Both the position numbers and the translations under genes were made by a program. Shown one piece after another: positions 17,595 through 26,099 of a stretch of 64,000 nt of DNA (its first letter is position 1; each line of letters begins with the position of its first letter). Under the pieces are notes generated by a model. That model saw only the letters and a list, made by a program, of their open reading frames with translations, made no database searches and was not told where the DNA came from. The DNA comes from Azotimanducus sp965220185 (GTDB taxonomy: Bacteria; Pseudomonadota; Gammaproteobacteria; Pseudomonadales; Azotimanducaceae), in assembly GCA_965220185.1 (NCBI GenBank), contig OZ244807.1, positions 2,852,001 to 2,916,000 of the forward strand, read 5' to 3'.

Positions 17595-18065
17595 GAGTGG
17601 CCTGTCCACACCTTTCCGTAGATCCATAAGCTGGTCAATTGTTGAAATACTTAACGGACTTTGCGTGGATGAAGATGACACACCACCAGATGCGATACCT
17701 ATATTGACGCCGCCTTCCGCTGTGGTTTGATGTGATTCCTTGAGTTTTTTCGCCTGCTTCGGTTCGATCTGTTTGAACACTTGATAAAGTGCTTCATCGG
17801 GTCGATGCACAAGGGAAGCGGGCAATCTGGCGGTATCGCATTGCGCGCGGAACTTGCTTCGTAGGTGATCGAGCAGCGCCGTTTTCCCTGCGCCCGGCGC
17901 ACCCTGGAAGATGACAGTATTCCCTCTGGCTTTACCCCGTTGCAGCTTGCTCAAGACGGACTGTGCGATTGATCGCTCTTCGTCACGCCCGACGAACAGG
18001 TGGGGCGCTTCTCGATCACGGTCTGCAATGAAGTTTTGAACGGCTGTCGAATTGAAGCGACTCAT
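16848..18065 (-). CDS. AAA ATPase (ORC/STAND-like), family copy 3 of 4
   Basis: A 405 aa protein beginning MSRFNSTAVQNFIADRDREA. Walker A FQGAPGAGKTALLDHL (about residue 55) and Walker B PLMLFLDEAQNANGD (about 168). A sensor region LIAGGLSDTETRLSSLGISR and a winged-helix-like C-terminus end PSMHDYIKNRT. It differs from copy 2 mainly in residues about 120-155 (GVNIGIASGGVSSSSTQSPL), the segment just before Walker B, which also differs in copy 1. That patch could set partner or ligand specificity. It looks intact, with an ATG at 18065. No obvious partner gene is adjacent, apart from the PIN-like pair downstream in the same orientation. Confidence 0.7.
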   Translation of the reverse strand: MSRFNSTAVQNFIADRDREAPHLFVGRDEERSIAQSVLSKLQRGKARGNTVIFQGAPGAGKTALLDHLRSKFRAQCDTARLPASLVHRPDEALYQVFKQIEPKQAKKLKESHQTTAEGGVNIGIASGGVSSSSTQSPLSISTIDQLMDLRKGVDRPLMLFLDEAQNANGDLPDRKSSILQQLHEGGAGKVSLIAGGLSDTETRLSSLGISRPSSDNVRTLQPLSGREVMEALEAFLHSEDFGIDREGCDRDALRQVIVNESMGWPQHLTNALRSLGEELIGAEGRLAECDLDRVQQRSQVRREEYYRGRAEMLPNRLLFEVLATVPKNSSVDSLDIHKAIDRAYQKEPLLERMLPAEDVYHRLVHVGVLQDDGTGKLTVPIPSMHDYIKNRTRSFDQTAAIGLAQ

Positions 18066-18315
18066 TAAGTGATTCTATGAGGTCTTTCTGCATCACGATT
18101 CTAGCATGTGCCATCGACGCTAAGCGCGAAAGGAGTTGCCAACGCGGCATGATGCTGAACGGGAGCGAATATCGACACCGGTGGCCCTGCATTTGGCATC
18201 GGCTGATTGCAACGTATAAATCCGGCCGGGAATCAAAACCCCCATCAAGGTCTTGCAAATCGCCCTCGATTCCGGTGAAATCACCGTCTCACCGAGCGTT
18301 GCACTTGAAGGTTGA

Positions 18316-19155
18316 ATGCAGATGTCTAAACAACGGCGTACAGCACTTGTAACTGGCGGCAGCCGGGGAATCGGCCGAGCCACGGCGATAGCACTTGCGA
18401 AAAACGGCTTTGATATCGCCATCTCTGCGCGCACAGTTAAGGAAGGTGATCACGACCTGAGCGGTAGCCTGCAGGACACCGGCGCAAAAATCGAGGCCGA
18501 GGGCGCTCGCGTCCTGTTGATCCCGATGGACCTTTCAGACCGCAAATCGGTCGCCGCAGCTGCCGACAAGTTCCTCGCCGAGTTCTGCCACTGCGACCTG
18601 CTGTTCAACAACGGCATCTATCAGTCAGAAGCTGCTGAGGCGAGGTTCTTCCTCGAAACGCCCATTGAGGAGATGCACAACATACTTGAGGGCAATGTGA
18701 TTGCACCGGCTGTGCTGATCCAGAAGCTGATGCCTTCGATGATCGAAAGGGGCAGTGGAACCATTATTAATATGACATCCGCCGTGACCTACATGAAACC
18801 GCCGGGGGTGGTGGGCGAAGGTGGCTGGTCAATGGTCTACGCGGCCAGCAAAGGTGCTATTGACAAGTTCTCCTCGGTGCTCAACGTCGAATACAGCGGC
18901 TGCGGCATCCGCACGTTTACGACTGAACCTGGGTTTGTCGCCTATGGCGAGCGTCTTAAGGAATTCGTCAAGCTTTACCACACGGTGCCAGTCTCCCCAC
19001 CCGAATCCTGCGCCGAGGCCATCTTGTGGCTAGTGGACTCACCGGACGCTGACAAGCTCATCGACAAGCGCATAAACCTCCCCTCCCTGACCGAGAAGCA
19101 CGGACTTCTCCCTGACTGGGATGGCCCGGGCACGATGTATCCAAAAGACTCTTAA
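18316..19155 (+). CDS. Short-chain dehydrogenase/reductase, atypical
   Basis: A 279 aa Rossmann-fold protein. TGGSRGIGRATAIAL near residue 15 is the NAD(P)-binding Gly motif; FNNGIY replaces the usual NNAG; INMTSAVTYM and YAASKGAIDKF (about residue 175) give the Ser/Tyr/Lys catalytic set. Members reduce or oxidise a hydroxyl or keto group; the substrate cannot be deduced. The C-terminal extension (SLTEKHGLLPDWDGPG) is unusual. It is probably co-transcribed with the SDR gene starting 29 bp downstream, suggesting two steps of one catabolic route. Confidence 0.85.
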   Translation: MQMSKQRRTALVTGGSRGIGRATAIALAKNGFDIAISARTVKEGDHDLSGSLQDTGAKIEAEGARVLLIPMDLSDRKSVAAAADKFLAEFCHCDLLFNNGIYQSEAAEARFFLETPIEEMHNILEGNVIAPAVLIQKLMPSMIERGSGTIINMTSAVTYMKPPGVVGEGGWSMVYAASKGAIDKFSSVLNVEYSGCGIRTFTTEPGFVAYGERLKEFVKLYHTVPVSPPESCAEAILWLVDSPDADKLIDKRINLPSLTEKHGLLPDWDGPGTMYPKDS

Positions 19156-19184
19156 GCGCGGAAACAGAGCGGTATTGATGATAA

Positions 19185-19976
19185 GTGGACGAGCGAAGAA
19201 GTACATTGGGAATACTTGAAGGCAAGGTCGGCCTGGTGACCGGTGGTGGCAGTGGGATTGGTCGCGAGACTGCCCTCGTCTTTGCAGAGGAAGGCGCGAA
19301 GGTCGTGGTCGCGGATATTCGCGAAGATGTCGCACGGGAGACGGTAGCGGAGATAGAAAAGAACGGTGGCGAAGCCCTCGCTATCCGAGTTGACGTGTCG
19401 GACGAAGCATCCGTCGAGGCAATGGTGCTGGCTACCATCGACCGCTTCGGCGGGCTCGATTGCGCCTCGAACAATGCTGCTCAGGGAGGCCAGATGGGTG
19501 CTACTCACGAGATGGATCGCAAGAGTTGGGATCTCGGCCTCCGCATCACACTGACGGGCACCTGGCTTTGTCTCAAGTACGAGATCCCGGCGATGCTCGC
19601 ACGGGGCGGAGGCTCAATCGTGAACATCTCATCCGGGGCTGGCATCCGCGGCCAGGCTAGGAATCCAGCATATTCCGCCGCCAAGGGTGGCGTCATCACG
19701 CTCACACGTTCCGTCGCCGCAGAGTATGCACAGCAGGGAATCCGCCTGAACTCAGTCGCGCCAGGGGCAACCGAGACACCTGCGCTGAAGCAATATTACG
19801 AGCAACATCCCGAGTTGCGGGAACCATTGGAGGCCCAGCATGCGATGCGCCGCTTGGGTCAGCCCAGAGAGCTCGCCGACACTGTGGCGTTCTTGTGTTC
19901 GGACCGCGCAAGCTACATCACGGGCCAAGTGCTCTCAGTCGACGGCGGATTCATGGTGAACGCCCCGGAGATCTGA
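19185..19976 (+). CDS. Short-chain dehydrogenase/reductase, classical
   Basis: A 263 aa classical SDR of the FabG/glucose-dehydrogenase type. TGGGSGIGRETALVF near residue 20, SNNAAQ (NNAG-like) about 95, VNISSGAG with Ser about 147, YSAAKGGVITLTRSVA about 160, and the C-terminal ITGQVLSVDGGF typical of the family. The start is GTG at 19185. The Asp in VVVADIRED after the second beta strand favours NAD over NADP. It follows the atypical SDR and probably shares its mRNA. Confidence 0.9.
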   Translation: MDERRSTLGILEGKVGLVTGGGSGIGRETALVFAEEGAKVVVADIREDVARETVAEIEKNGGEALAIRVDVSDEASVEAMVLATIDRFGGLDCASNNAAQGGQMGATHEMDRKSWDLGLRITLTGTWLCLKYEIPAMLARGGGSIVNISSGAGIRGQARNPAYSAAKGGVITLTRSVAAEYAQQGIRLNSVAPGATETPALKQYYEQHPELREPLEAQHAMRRLGQPRELADTVAFLCSDRASYITGQVLSVDGGFMVNAPEI

Positions 19977-19995
19977 CTGCGTTTGGTAGATTTGG

Positions 19996-20013
19996 GCGTG
20001 TTAACACGCCCTA
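19996..20013. repeat. Perfect 18 bp palindrome GGGCGTGTTAACACGCCC
   Basis: It lies 20 bp after the second SDR stop and could act as a terminator for convergent genes, though no T-run follows. The half-site equals the outer end of the element at 1-309, so it may instead be two abutting MITE ends. Confidence 0.5.
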
Positions 20014-20069
20014 AATGAAATTTTCAATTTTCGTCCCTTTCAATACTCTGGCTCGTAATATCGCTGGCG

Positions 20070-21840
20070 TTAATATCGGGAGAGGTGTAATGATGCTTGG
20101 CGACTGGCCGAGCTTGATCCACATTCGAGCGCTAGCAAATCGAGATCCAGCATCGAGAGCAATGAGGCAGTGATCGGACGCTTCGCGTCCCAAAACACAA
20201 ACGCATCCAAAAACGCCCTTGCTTCGGCCGAATTGAGAAGGGACGACAATTTTCTCGCTTCGGACTCAGTGTCGCACGGCAGGAAATAACATGTGTCGTC
20301 CAGTACCACCGGCTTGCCTCCTCTCGGAGCAACAGGGAAGAACCTGAGCTGCTTATGGAATCCTGAGATTGCGACTTTCCACGGTGCAAAGCTGTAGTCA
20401 CCCACGCCAAATACCGAAAATCTCGGTCTATTCTTATAAATTGAGCTTGCTCGTGACTCGAGCAAGTCGGAATGGGACTGGAGATATCGCCATGTCAGCG
20501 GTGCCTTCGCCGCAACTTGAGAGGTATCCTCTCCTATAGACCTTTGTGGAACCAGCATAAACCGTGCGGGGGAAGCGCATTTGATTAACTCAGAGCCCTT
20601 GAGCATCGGGTACAGGTAGTCATCCTCTAGCTGCACTGTCTCCCCAAAACCATTCACGTAGACATCCTCTTTGTCCGCAGGTCGAATTTCCATGACGCGG
20701 GAGCAGTCGTGCTTGATTCCCGACCGCCATTTGATCGGCGATGTTCCGAGAAGATGACCGTGCGATAGATGCGCGTCCAAATCAGCAATCAGCCTATTGC
20801 CTCGCAAAGCAATCTTTGAACTGGGATCTGAAGCATCCAAGCTCTCAAATACGGCACACTCTGTTGAATGTGCTCCTGGCTCCAATTGGCATACAAGAAG
20901 ACATGCGTCTACAGCGGCGCCAAACTCCGCCATTGCATCGATTCCGAATGTGGTTGATCGCTGAATTTGCACCTTTGTTTTCCAAGCGTGACGGAGGACT
21001 TTCCGGGCAACGGCTGTTTTGCATAGCATTGCGAGTGATGCCGAACGCCCGGAAATTTGCTCTAGTGCTCCGTCAAACTAAAAAAGAGGTATCAGTGGCT
21101 GCGGGCAGTTTCCGTGCAAGGCGCGTCGCGCAGGGAATACCCCGCCGTATTTCCAAGCGGCGCAACGCCGCACGGAGGCTGCCCGCAGCCACCCGAAGGG
21201 CGCGCCCACAAACGCCCATCGACTTTTTGCGAGGGTGCCCCTCGCGCCTTTTGGCTGAGGGCTCTGTTACGACCCTTGGCTTTTGCGGCCAGGTATTCCC
21301 TGCGGGCCGCGCCTTGCATCTGGGCGCTTGTGGGTGCGCTGATACCTCTTTTTTAGTTTGACGGAGCACTAGTAGCTGAATCAACATCCACTCGGAAATG
21401 TCAAAGTTACTTTTTCCGGTGATCGCATCGAATCCGTTCAAGCCTTGAAAATTCGACTTACTTAGTAGATTCGTTCCGCCAATCGCGCCAACACCGGAAT
21501 TGGTCACCCAAGGAGGGTTGCCAAGTATGAGTATCGGATCACTTAAAGGTCGGATGATCTCCTGCCAGTCGGCTTGGAAAAAATCCTTACGGAAAACTTC
21601 GGACTTTCTTGCAGCTTCTTGTGCAGTTTGAACATAGTCCGGATTGATATCGTACCCTCGGAACAGGTCACAGTCCTGGAACGTATCTTCGGAAGCTGCA
21701 AGAAAAGAACCAACGCCACAAGTCGGCTCCAAAACAGAAGATGGAGATAGCTCGAGACGTTTCAATAGAGCACACGCCTCGAGCGCAAGTCTCGGAGGCG
21801 TCTGAAAGTCGCCAAACTCGACCCTTTGCTGTGTTTTCAT
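20070..21840 (-). pseudogene. Type II N6-adenine DNA methylase, split by a MITE
   Basis: The 5' part (21840-21372) has FGDFQTPPRLALEAC, motif I VLEPTCGVGSFL (about residue 41) and motif IV LILGNPPWVT (about 108). The frame then enters the MITE at 21065-21369 and stops at 21073. Taking out the MITE plus one TA copy restores the frame as WMLIQLLEQISGRSASLAML and continues to 20070, about 490 codons in all. The 3' part has APWKVAISGFHK and LSSLLNS, typical of the target-recognition region of Eco57I-like methylases. It lies 10 bp after the endonuclease gene, forming a Type II R-M pair. Inactive as sequenced. Confidence 0.85.
21065..21369. mobile_element. 305 bp MITE with TA target duplication
   Basis: The ends GTGCTCCGTCAAACTAAAAA and their inverse at 21350-21369 are perfect over about 31 bp, extending to GAGGTATCAG. 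TA flanks both sides (21063-64 and 21370-71), as for IS630/Tc1-like elements. The interior is also palindromic, with GTGGCTGCGGGCAG pairing CTGCCCGCAGCCAC. Exact removal restores the methylase frame, which confirms the boundaries. Confidence 0.9.
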
Positions 21841-21850
21841 TTAGACATTC

Positions 21851-22539
21851 TTAAGTGACCCTGATCACACCGTCGATTTCGCCAGCGTAGCCAATTGCTC
21901 GTGCGTACTGAAGTCGCCACTGCAAGGCATTGGATATCGTCAGGTAACCTTGCTTTGGAGGGCTGCCCAGAAGTTCACGGGCGAGCGTTCGAGCCTCGTC
22001 TTCATCAATCGGCAAATTGCGGTCGAGCATCAATGCCATCAAGTCATCTTCGTTGCCGTCTCGCATGATGATCTCCCTAACTCCGCGCGTCATCTGATAA
22101 TCAGCGGTGCGCGACTCGTCCACAAACACCGTATTCAATATGCTCAGTCTTGCCGTGTGCTTCCGTTCGTCATCCGATTTCTGATACACGAACAAGAGCA
22201 GAGAATATCCAAGACCCAGCACCTTTTGATGTGCTGACCTGAAGGGAGATGAGGACTGCGGCTGCCTGGCGCTCGTCACTTTCATATCGATGTTCAGACT
22301 CGGGAAATCGATGCCCTTTGCGGAGCTTCCAGTCTCAAAGATATAGCGTTTTTCAACACGCACTGAAACTTGTGTTCAAGATAGGTACCCACCGCCTTTC
22401 CATCGGTCACTCCATAGAGCGTGGACTCGTCGTGCGTCGACTCAATCGCAGCAAATCCCGCAGCCTCGGACAACAAAGTTTCCAACTTGAGCTGTGGCTT
22501 CTGGCCACTTCCAGCCAGATCGGTTGAAGAGCGATTCAC
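21851..22539 (-). pseudogene. Type II restriction endonuclease, frameshifted
   Basis: The first frame from 22539 reads LAGSGQKPQLKLETLL ... GKAVGTYLEHKFQ. The next segment lies in another frame from about 22363 and reads VRVEKRYIFETGSSAKGIDF, then LNIDMKVTSARQPQSSSPF and GYLTISNALQWRLQYAR. Together they match the layout of a family of Type II endonucleases, with acidic and lysine residues in the DFPSLNIDMKV stretch. The break near 22365 needs a one-base change, so the gene is inactive as given unless this is a sequence error. Gene order endonuclease then methylase, same strand. Confidence 0.7.
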
Positions 22540-22552
22540 GGCTTACTTCCAT

Positions 22553-22599
22553 TCGGATACCGCGCATTTTCACACGAAATTATGGGCTTGCGCTCTCAA
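22553..22599. repeat. 47 bp direct repeat, copy 1 (vapBC flank)
   Basis: Identical to 23551-23597, starting TCGGATACCGCGCATTTTCA and ending GCGCTCTCAA. The two copies bound a 951 bp segment holding vapB and vapC. They could be a recombination scar or attachment-type duplication. Confidence 0.85.
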
Positions 22600-22788
22600 A
22601 GCACAGGATTTGCGTTGACCAATCGGTAAAGTTGTCCGACACGACACCGGAAGAACATCGAGCTTCGGGATTGTGAATCCCACGCGCTAAACTGCTCTTC
22701 GCGCGGGCTGCTCTCATCAATGCGCAAGACGCATGTAGATCAAATGACACTACACTAGAAGTATGCGGAATTGCTCTAAAATAGAAGA

Positions 22789-23013
22789 ATGAAAACGACT
22801 ATTGATATTCCTGATCACGAACTCATGGATGCCATAAGGTTCACTGGTGCCAAGACCAAGCGTCACGCCGTAGTCACCGCCATTTCTGACTTTAATCGAA
22901 GGCGGCGCATGTCTGAATTGCTCAAGTACGCTGGAACGTGCGCGGATATGTGCACGTTGGAGGAACTCCAATCGAGCAGGAGACAGAGGGCGAAAAGCCT
23001 TGATCTTGATTGA
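22789..23013 (+). CDS. vapB: VapB-type antitoxin
   Basis: A 74 aa protein: MKTTIDIPDHELMDAIRFTG, then KTKRHAVVTAISDFNRRRR. It is a ribbon-helix-helix-like N-terminus followed by an acidic/polar tail (LEELQSSRRQRA) that would bind the toxin. It matches the usual VapB size and layout. It would neutralise VapC and repress its own promoter. It overlaps vapC by 14 bp. Direct 47 bp repeats flank the pair. Confidence 0.85.
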   Translation: MKTTIDIPDHELMDAIRFTGAKTKRHAVVTAISDFNRRRRMSELLKYAGTCADMCTLEELQSSRRQRAKSLDLD

Positions 23014-23371
23014 TACATCCTCTTGGATTCATTTTCTCAGGCCGACAGGAGACGAGAATGTATGCCGACGCATCGAAGCCTTGCTGAGGTCGGGAGAAGC
23101 TTGCTGGTGTTCCATCGTGCAGCTCGAACTCTTGAACGGAGCAAGAGGAAGAAGGGAACAAAGAGTGCTGCGCGACTTTGCTGAGGTACTTCCGGACCTG
23201 CCAATAGATTCAGAAGTCTGGGCGGGTGCCTATGCGCTTGCACGAAGCGCCCGTGCGACTGGAGTCACAGTTCCTGCAACAGATATCCTGATCACGGCTT
23301 GTGCAAGGCGTTACGGAGCAGGGTTGGAATCATCCGACAAAGACTTCGGGCTGCTACAAGACGTTCGGTAA
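23000..23371 (+). CDS. vapC: VapC-type PIN-domain ribonuclease toxin
   Basis: A 123 aa PIN protein from a TTG at 23000 (MILIDTSSWIHFLR). Catalytic acids are visible: D5 in LIDTS, E in VQLELLNGARG (about 43), D in VPATDILITACARR (about 93) and D in ESSDKDFG (about 112). The family cleaves tRNA or rRNA. It is unrelated in length and layout to the three long PIN-like proteins of this window. It overlaps vapB and ends 180 bp before the second 47 bp repeat. Confidence 0.9.
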   Translation: MILIDTSSWIHFLRPTGDENVCRRIEALLRSGEACWCSIVQLELLNGARGRREQRVLRDFAEVLPDLPIDSEVWAGAYALARSARATGVTVPATDILITACARRYGAGLESSDKDFGLLQDVR

Positions 23372-23550
23372 CTGATCCATGAAGGTGTCCGAGACGGCAC
23401 CACGAGAACATAGGACAACGAGACCGTACACCACGCTCTCACTCACTGATCTCCCCTTGGCGAATAATCTCGCCCAAGCTGCTGTGCGCGCCGTCCACAT
23501 GTAGTAGTGTCTCGCGTGGACTCAAACCCAAAGAACCAATCGTGTTCAGC

Positions 23551-23597
23551 TCGGATACCGCGCATTTTCACACGAAATTATGGGCTTGCGCTCTCAA
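23551..23597. repeat. 47 bp direct repeat, copy 2 (vapBC flank)
   Basis: Identical to 22553-22599. Nearby, GCGTGGACTCAA (23514-23525) is inverted at 23606-23617. The rest of 23372-23624 contains no gene that I can see. Confidence 0.85.
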
Positions 23598-23617
23598 CGC
23601 AACGGTTGAGTCCACGC

Positions 23618-23648
23618 AAAAAAAGAAGCCCCGCGAATGCGGGGCTTC
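23618..23648 (-). terminator. Rho-independent terminator of groESL
   Basis: On the minus strand GAAGCCCCGC-ATTC-GCGGGGCTTC forms a 10 bp perfect stem (23625-23648), followed by TTTTTTT at 23618-23624. It lies 26 bp after the groEL stop. Confidence 0.9.
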
Positions 23649-23673
23649 TCCGAGGGAAATGAAAGCGATTCGC

Positions 23674-25314
23674 TTACATCATGCCGCCCATGTCAGGCAT
23701 GCCGCCGCCGGGAGGTCCCGCTGGAGGCGGGTTGTCTTCGGGCAGCTCGCTGACCATGGCTTCGGTGGTGATCATCAGACCAGCGACCGAGGCTGCGGAC
23801 TGCAGCGCGGTGCGAACGACCTTGGCCGGGTCGATGATGCCGAGGGCAACCATGTCGCCGTACTCGCCAGCCGCCGCGTTGTAGCCGTAGTTGCCACTCT
23901 CGCCGCGTACCTGATTGAGCACGACCGAGCCTTCGTCGCCCGCGTTTTCAGCGATCTGGCGAAGCGGTGCGGTCATGGCGCGCTTGGCAATGGCGATGCC
24001 GACGTTCTGGTCTTCGTTGGAACCGGTGAGATCACCAACTGCGTCAAGTGCGCGTACCAGCGTCACGCCGCCGCCAGGCACAACGCCTTCCTCGACTGCT
24101 GCGCGGGTGGAGTGAAGGGCATCTTCAACACGCGCCTTCTTCTCTTTCATCTCGACTTCGGTCGGGGCACCTACTTTGATGACGGCGACACCACCAGCGA
24201 GCTTGGCGAGACGCTCTTGCAGCTTCTCGCGGTCGTAGTCGGAGGTGGTTTCTTCGATCTCGGCGCGAATCTGCTTGATGCGGCCTTGAATCTCGTCCTT
24301 GCCGCCAGCGCCATCGACGATGGTGGTGTTTTCCTTAGTGGCGGAAACGCGCTTGGCGTTGCCAAGATCATCAAGCGTAGCGCCTTCAAGCGTGAGGCCG
24401 ACTTCTTCGGAGATGACGGTCGCGCCGGTGAGGATGGCGATGTCCTGCAGCATGGCCTTGCGGCGATCACCAAAGCCGGGCGCCTTGGCCGCAGCAATCT
24501 TGACAATGCCGCGCATGTTGTTGACAACGAGCGTTGCGAGCGCTTCGCCTTCGATGTCTTCGGCAATGACCATGAGCGGCTTGCCAGACTTGGCGACGGA
24601 CTCAAGCACCGGAAGCATGTCGCGAATGTTGGAGATCTTCTTGTCGCACAACAAGATGTACGGCTCTTCGAGCTCCGCGGACATGGATTCCTGATTGTTG
24701 ATGAAGTAGGGGGACAGATACCCGCGATCAAACTGCATGCCTTCAACGACATCGAGTTCGTTTTCAAGGCCGCTGCCCTCTTCAACGGTGATGACGCCTT
24801 CCTTGCCGACCTTCTCCATCGCTTCGGCGATGATGGTGCCGACAGCATCGTCGCTGTTGGCCGAAATGGTGCCGACCTGCGCGATGGACTTCGAGTCCTC
24901 GCAGGGCGTGGCCATGTCGGAAATGGCGGCAACCGATGCAGCGACTGCCTTGTCGATGCCTCGCTTGAGATCCATCGGGTTCATGCCGGCGGCCACTGAC
25001 TTGAGGCCCTCAGTCAAGATCGACTGTGCGAGCACGGTGGCGGTCGTGGTGCCGTCACCAGCTTCGTCAGACGTCTGGCTTGCGACTTCCTTGACCATCT
25101 GCGCACCCATGTTCTCGAACTTGTCTTTCAGTTCGATTTCCTTAGCGACAGACACGCCGTCCTTGGTCACCGTCGGCGCGCCAAAGGATTTGTCGAGGAC
25201 AACGTTGCGGCCCTTGGGACCCAAGGTCACCTTGACCGCATCGGACAGGGTGTTGACGCCCTGCAGCATACGCCCCCGGGCATCGTCACCGAATTTCACT
25301 GCTTTTGCACTCAT
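23674..25314 (-). CDS. groEL: 60 kDa chaperonin GroEL
   Basis: A 546 aa chaperonin, cytoplasmic, folding client proteins in a double ring with GroES. Family signatures: KVTLGPKGRNVVLDKSFGAP near residue 30, GDGTTTATVLAQ about 86, AAVEEGVVPGGGVTLVRA about 405, and the flexible Gly/Met tail GGMPDMGGMM. Full length and intact. It follows groES by 47 bp and shares its CIRCE-controlled promoter. The terminator is directly downstream. Confidence 0.99.
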   Translation of the reverse strand: MSAKAVKFGDDARGRMLQGVNTLSDAVKVTLGPKGRNVVLDKSFGAPTVTKDGVSVAKEIELKDKFENMGAQMVKEVASQTSDEAGDGTTTATVLAQSILTEGLKSVAAGMNPMDLKRGIDKAVAASVAAISDMATPCEDSKSIAQVGTISANSDDAVGTIIAEAMEKVGKEGVITVEEGSGLENELDVVEGMQFDRGYLSPYFINNQESMSAELEEPYILLCDKKISNIRDMLPVLESVAKSGKPLMVIAEDIEGEALATLVVNNMRGIVKIAAAKAPGFGDRRKAMLQDIAILTGATVISEEVGLTLEGATLDDLGNAKRVSATKENTTIVDGAGGKDEIQGRIKQIRAEIEETTSDYDREKLQERLAKLAGGVAVIKVGAPTEVEMKEKKARVEDALHSTRAAVEEGVVPGGGVTLVRALDAVGDLTGSNEDQNVGIAIAKRAMTAPLRQIAENAGDEGSVVLNQVRGESGNYGYNAAAGEYGDMVALGIIDPAKVVRTALQSAASVAGLMITTEAMVSELPEDNPPPAGPPGGGMPDMGGMM

Positions 25315-25361
25315 GCTTCAGTTACTCCTAGATTGGTTGGTTGTATTGGCTTGGATGGTGC

Positions 25362-25658
25362 TTAGTCTTCGAGGACGCCGAAGATTTCGCTTTCGTTCAT
25401 GATTAACAGCTCTTCGCCGTCAACCTTGACAGTGCTTCCGCCGTACTGGCCGAAGAGAATTTTGTCGCCGACCTTGACATCGGGCGCGCGGACGCTGCCG
25501 TCGTCAAGTGCTTTGCCGGGGCCGACTGCGAGCACTTCGCCTTGCGAAGGCTTCTCAGCAGCGGAATCGGGAAGAACGATGCCGCCCGCCGTTTTGGTCT
25601 CTTCTTCTAGGCGACGAACGACAACACGGTCGTGCAGGGGTCGAATTTTCATTGACAA
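25362..25658 (-). CDS. groES: 10 kDa co-chaperonin GroES
   Basis: A 98 aa protein, MKIRPLHDRVVVRR after two residues, with the mobile-loop segment EEETKTAGGIVLPDSAAEKP and YGGSTVKVDGEELLIMNESEI. It caps the GroEL ring. First gene of the groESL operon, with a perfect CIRCE operator 62 bp upstream of its start. Confidence 0.99.
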   Translation of the reverse strand: MSMKIRPLHDRVVVRRLEEETKTAGGIVLPDSAAEKPSQGEVLAVGPGKALDDGSVRAPDVKVGDKILFGQYGGSTVKVDGEELLIMNESEIFGVLED

Positions 25659-25719
25659 TCATCTCCTTTGTCTGACTGTGGCTTGAATTGATTGATAGCT
25701 CCCGGTTCTTTCGAGCCAA

Positions 25720-25746
25720 TTAGCACTCTCAGCGGGAGAGTGCTAA
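25720..25746 (-). promoter_or_regulatory. CIRCE operator of groESL
   Basis: A perfect TTAGCACTC-N9-GAGTGCTAA. HrcA binds this element and represses chaperonin genes until heat shock. On the minus strand it directly follows a TATGAT -10-like hexamer, with a TTGACA 20 bp further upstream (a rather long spacer). It lies 62 bp before groES. Confidence 0.97.
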
Positions 25747-25825
25747 TCATACAGCAGCAAGGCACCGAAGTTGTCAAGTCACCGCATGAGGGAGTTGGAT
25801 GCTGTTATGGGGACGGGCGTTTGGA

Positions 25826-25860
25826 ATTCAAGGGCTGGCGCGAAATCGACGCGCGATCCA
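25826..25860. repeat. 35 bp direct repeat, left flank of the PIN/AbiEii island
   Basis: ATTCAAGGGCTGGCGCGAAA and following match 29016-29050 with 2 mismatches. The right copy is the 3' end of the ampG-like gene, so the left copy looks like a duplicated gene tail marking the far border of an insertion of about 3.2 kb. Confidence 0.75.
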
Positions 25861-25889
25861 AAGGTAACGGGCATTTAGATGTATCCTAG

Positions 25890-26063
25890 GAGTCTGTGCC
25901 GTAGGAATTCAGGAAAGCGAAAATTCGATTCCGCCGTCCCTTTGGACGGTCGATTGAGGACAATGTCGGACTATATTTGACGAAATCGAATCGAACAAGG
26001 TCAAATGTTCAAAGGGGCGAGTGGAAGCGGATTTGCAGCCGCGAATTTCTACGGCGCAGACTC
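25890..26063. mobile_element. 174 bp MITE with CTAG target duplication
   Basis: The ends GAGTCTGTGCCGTAGGAATT and their inverse at 26042-26063 are imperfect inverted repeats with about 2 mismatches. CTAG flanks both sides (25886-25889 and 26064-26067), like some IS5-group elements. There is no coding capacity. Confidence 0.75.
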
Positions 26064-26099
26064 CTAGGGAAGGTCTGATCAAGTCCACTGCGCTCAGCG

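Noticed and set aside
23542..24999. 485 aa ORF antisense to groEL
   Set aside because: It is a shadow of the GC-rich groEL coding frame, has low-complexity composition, and groEL is certain on the other strand.
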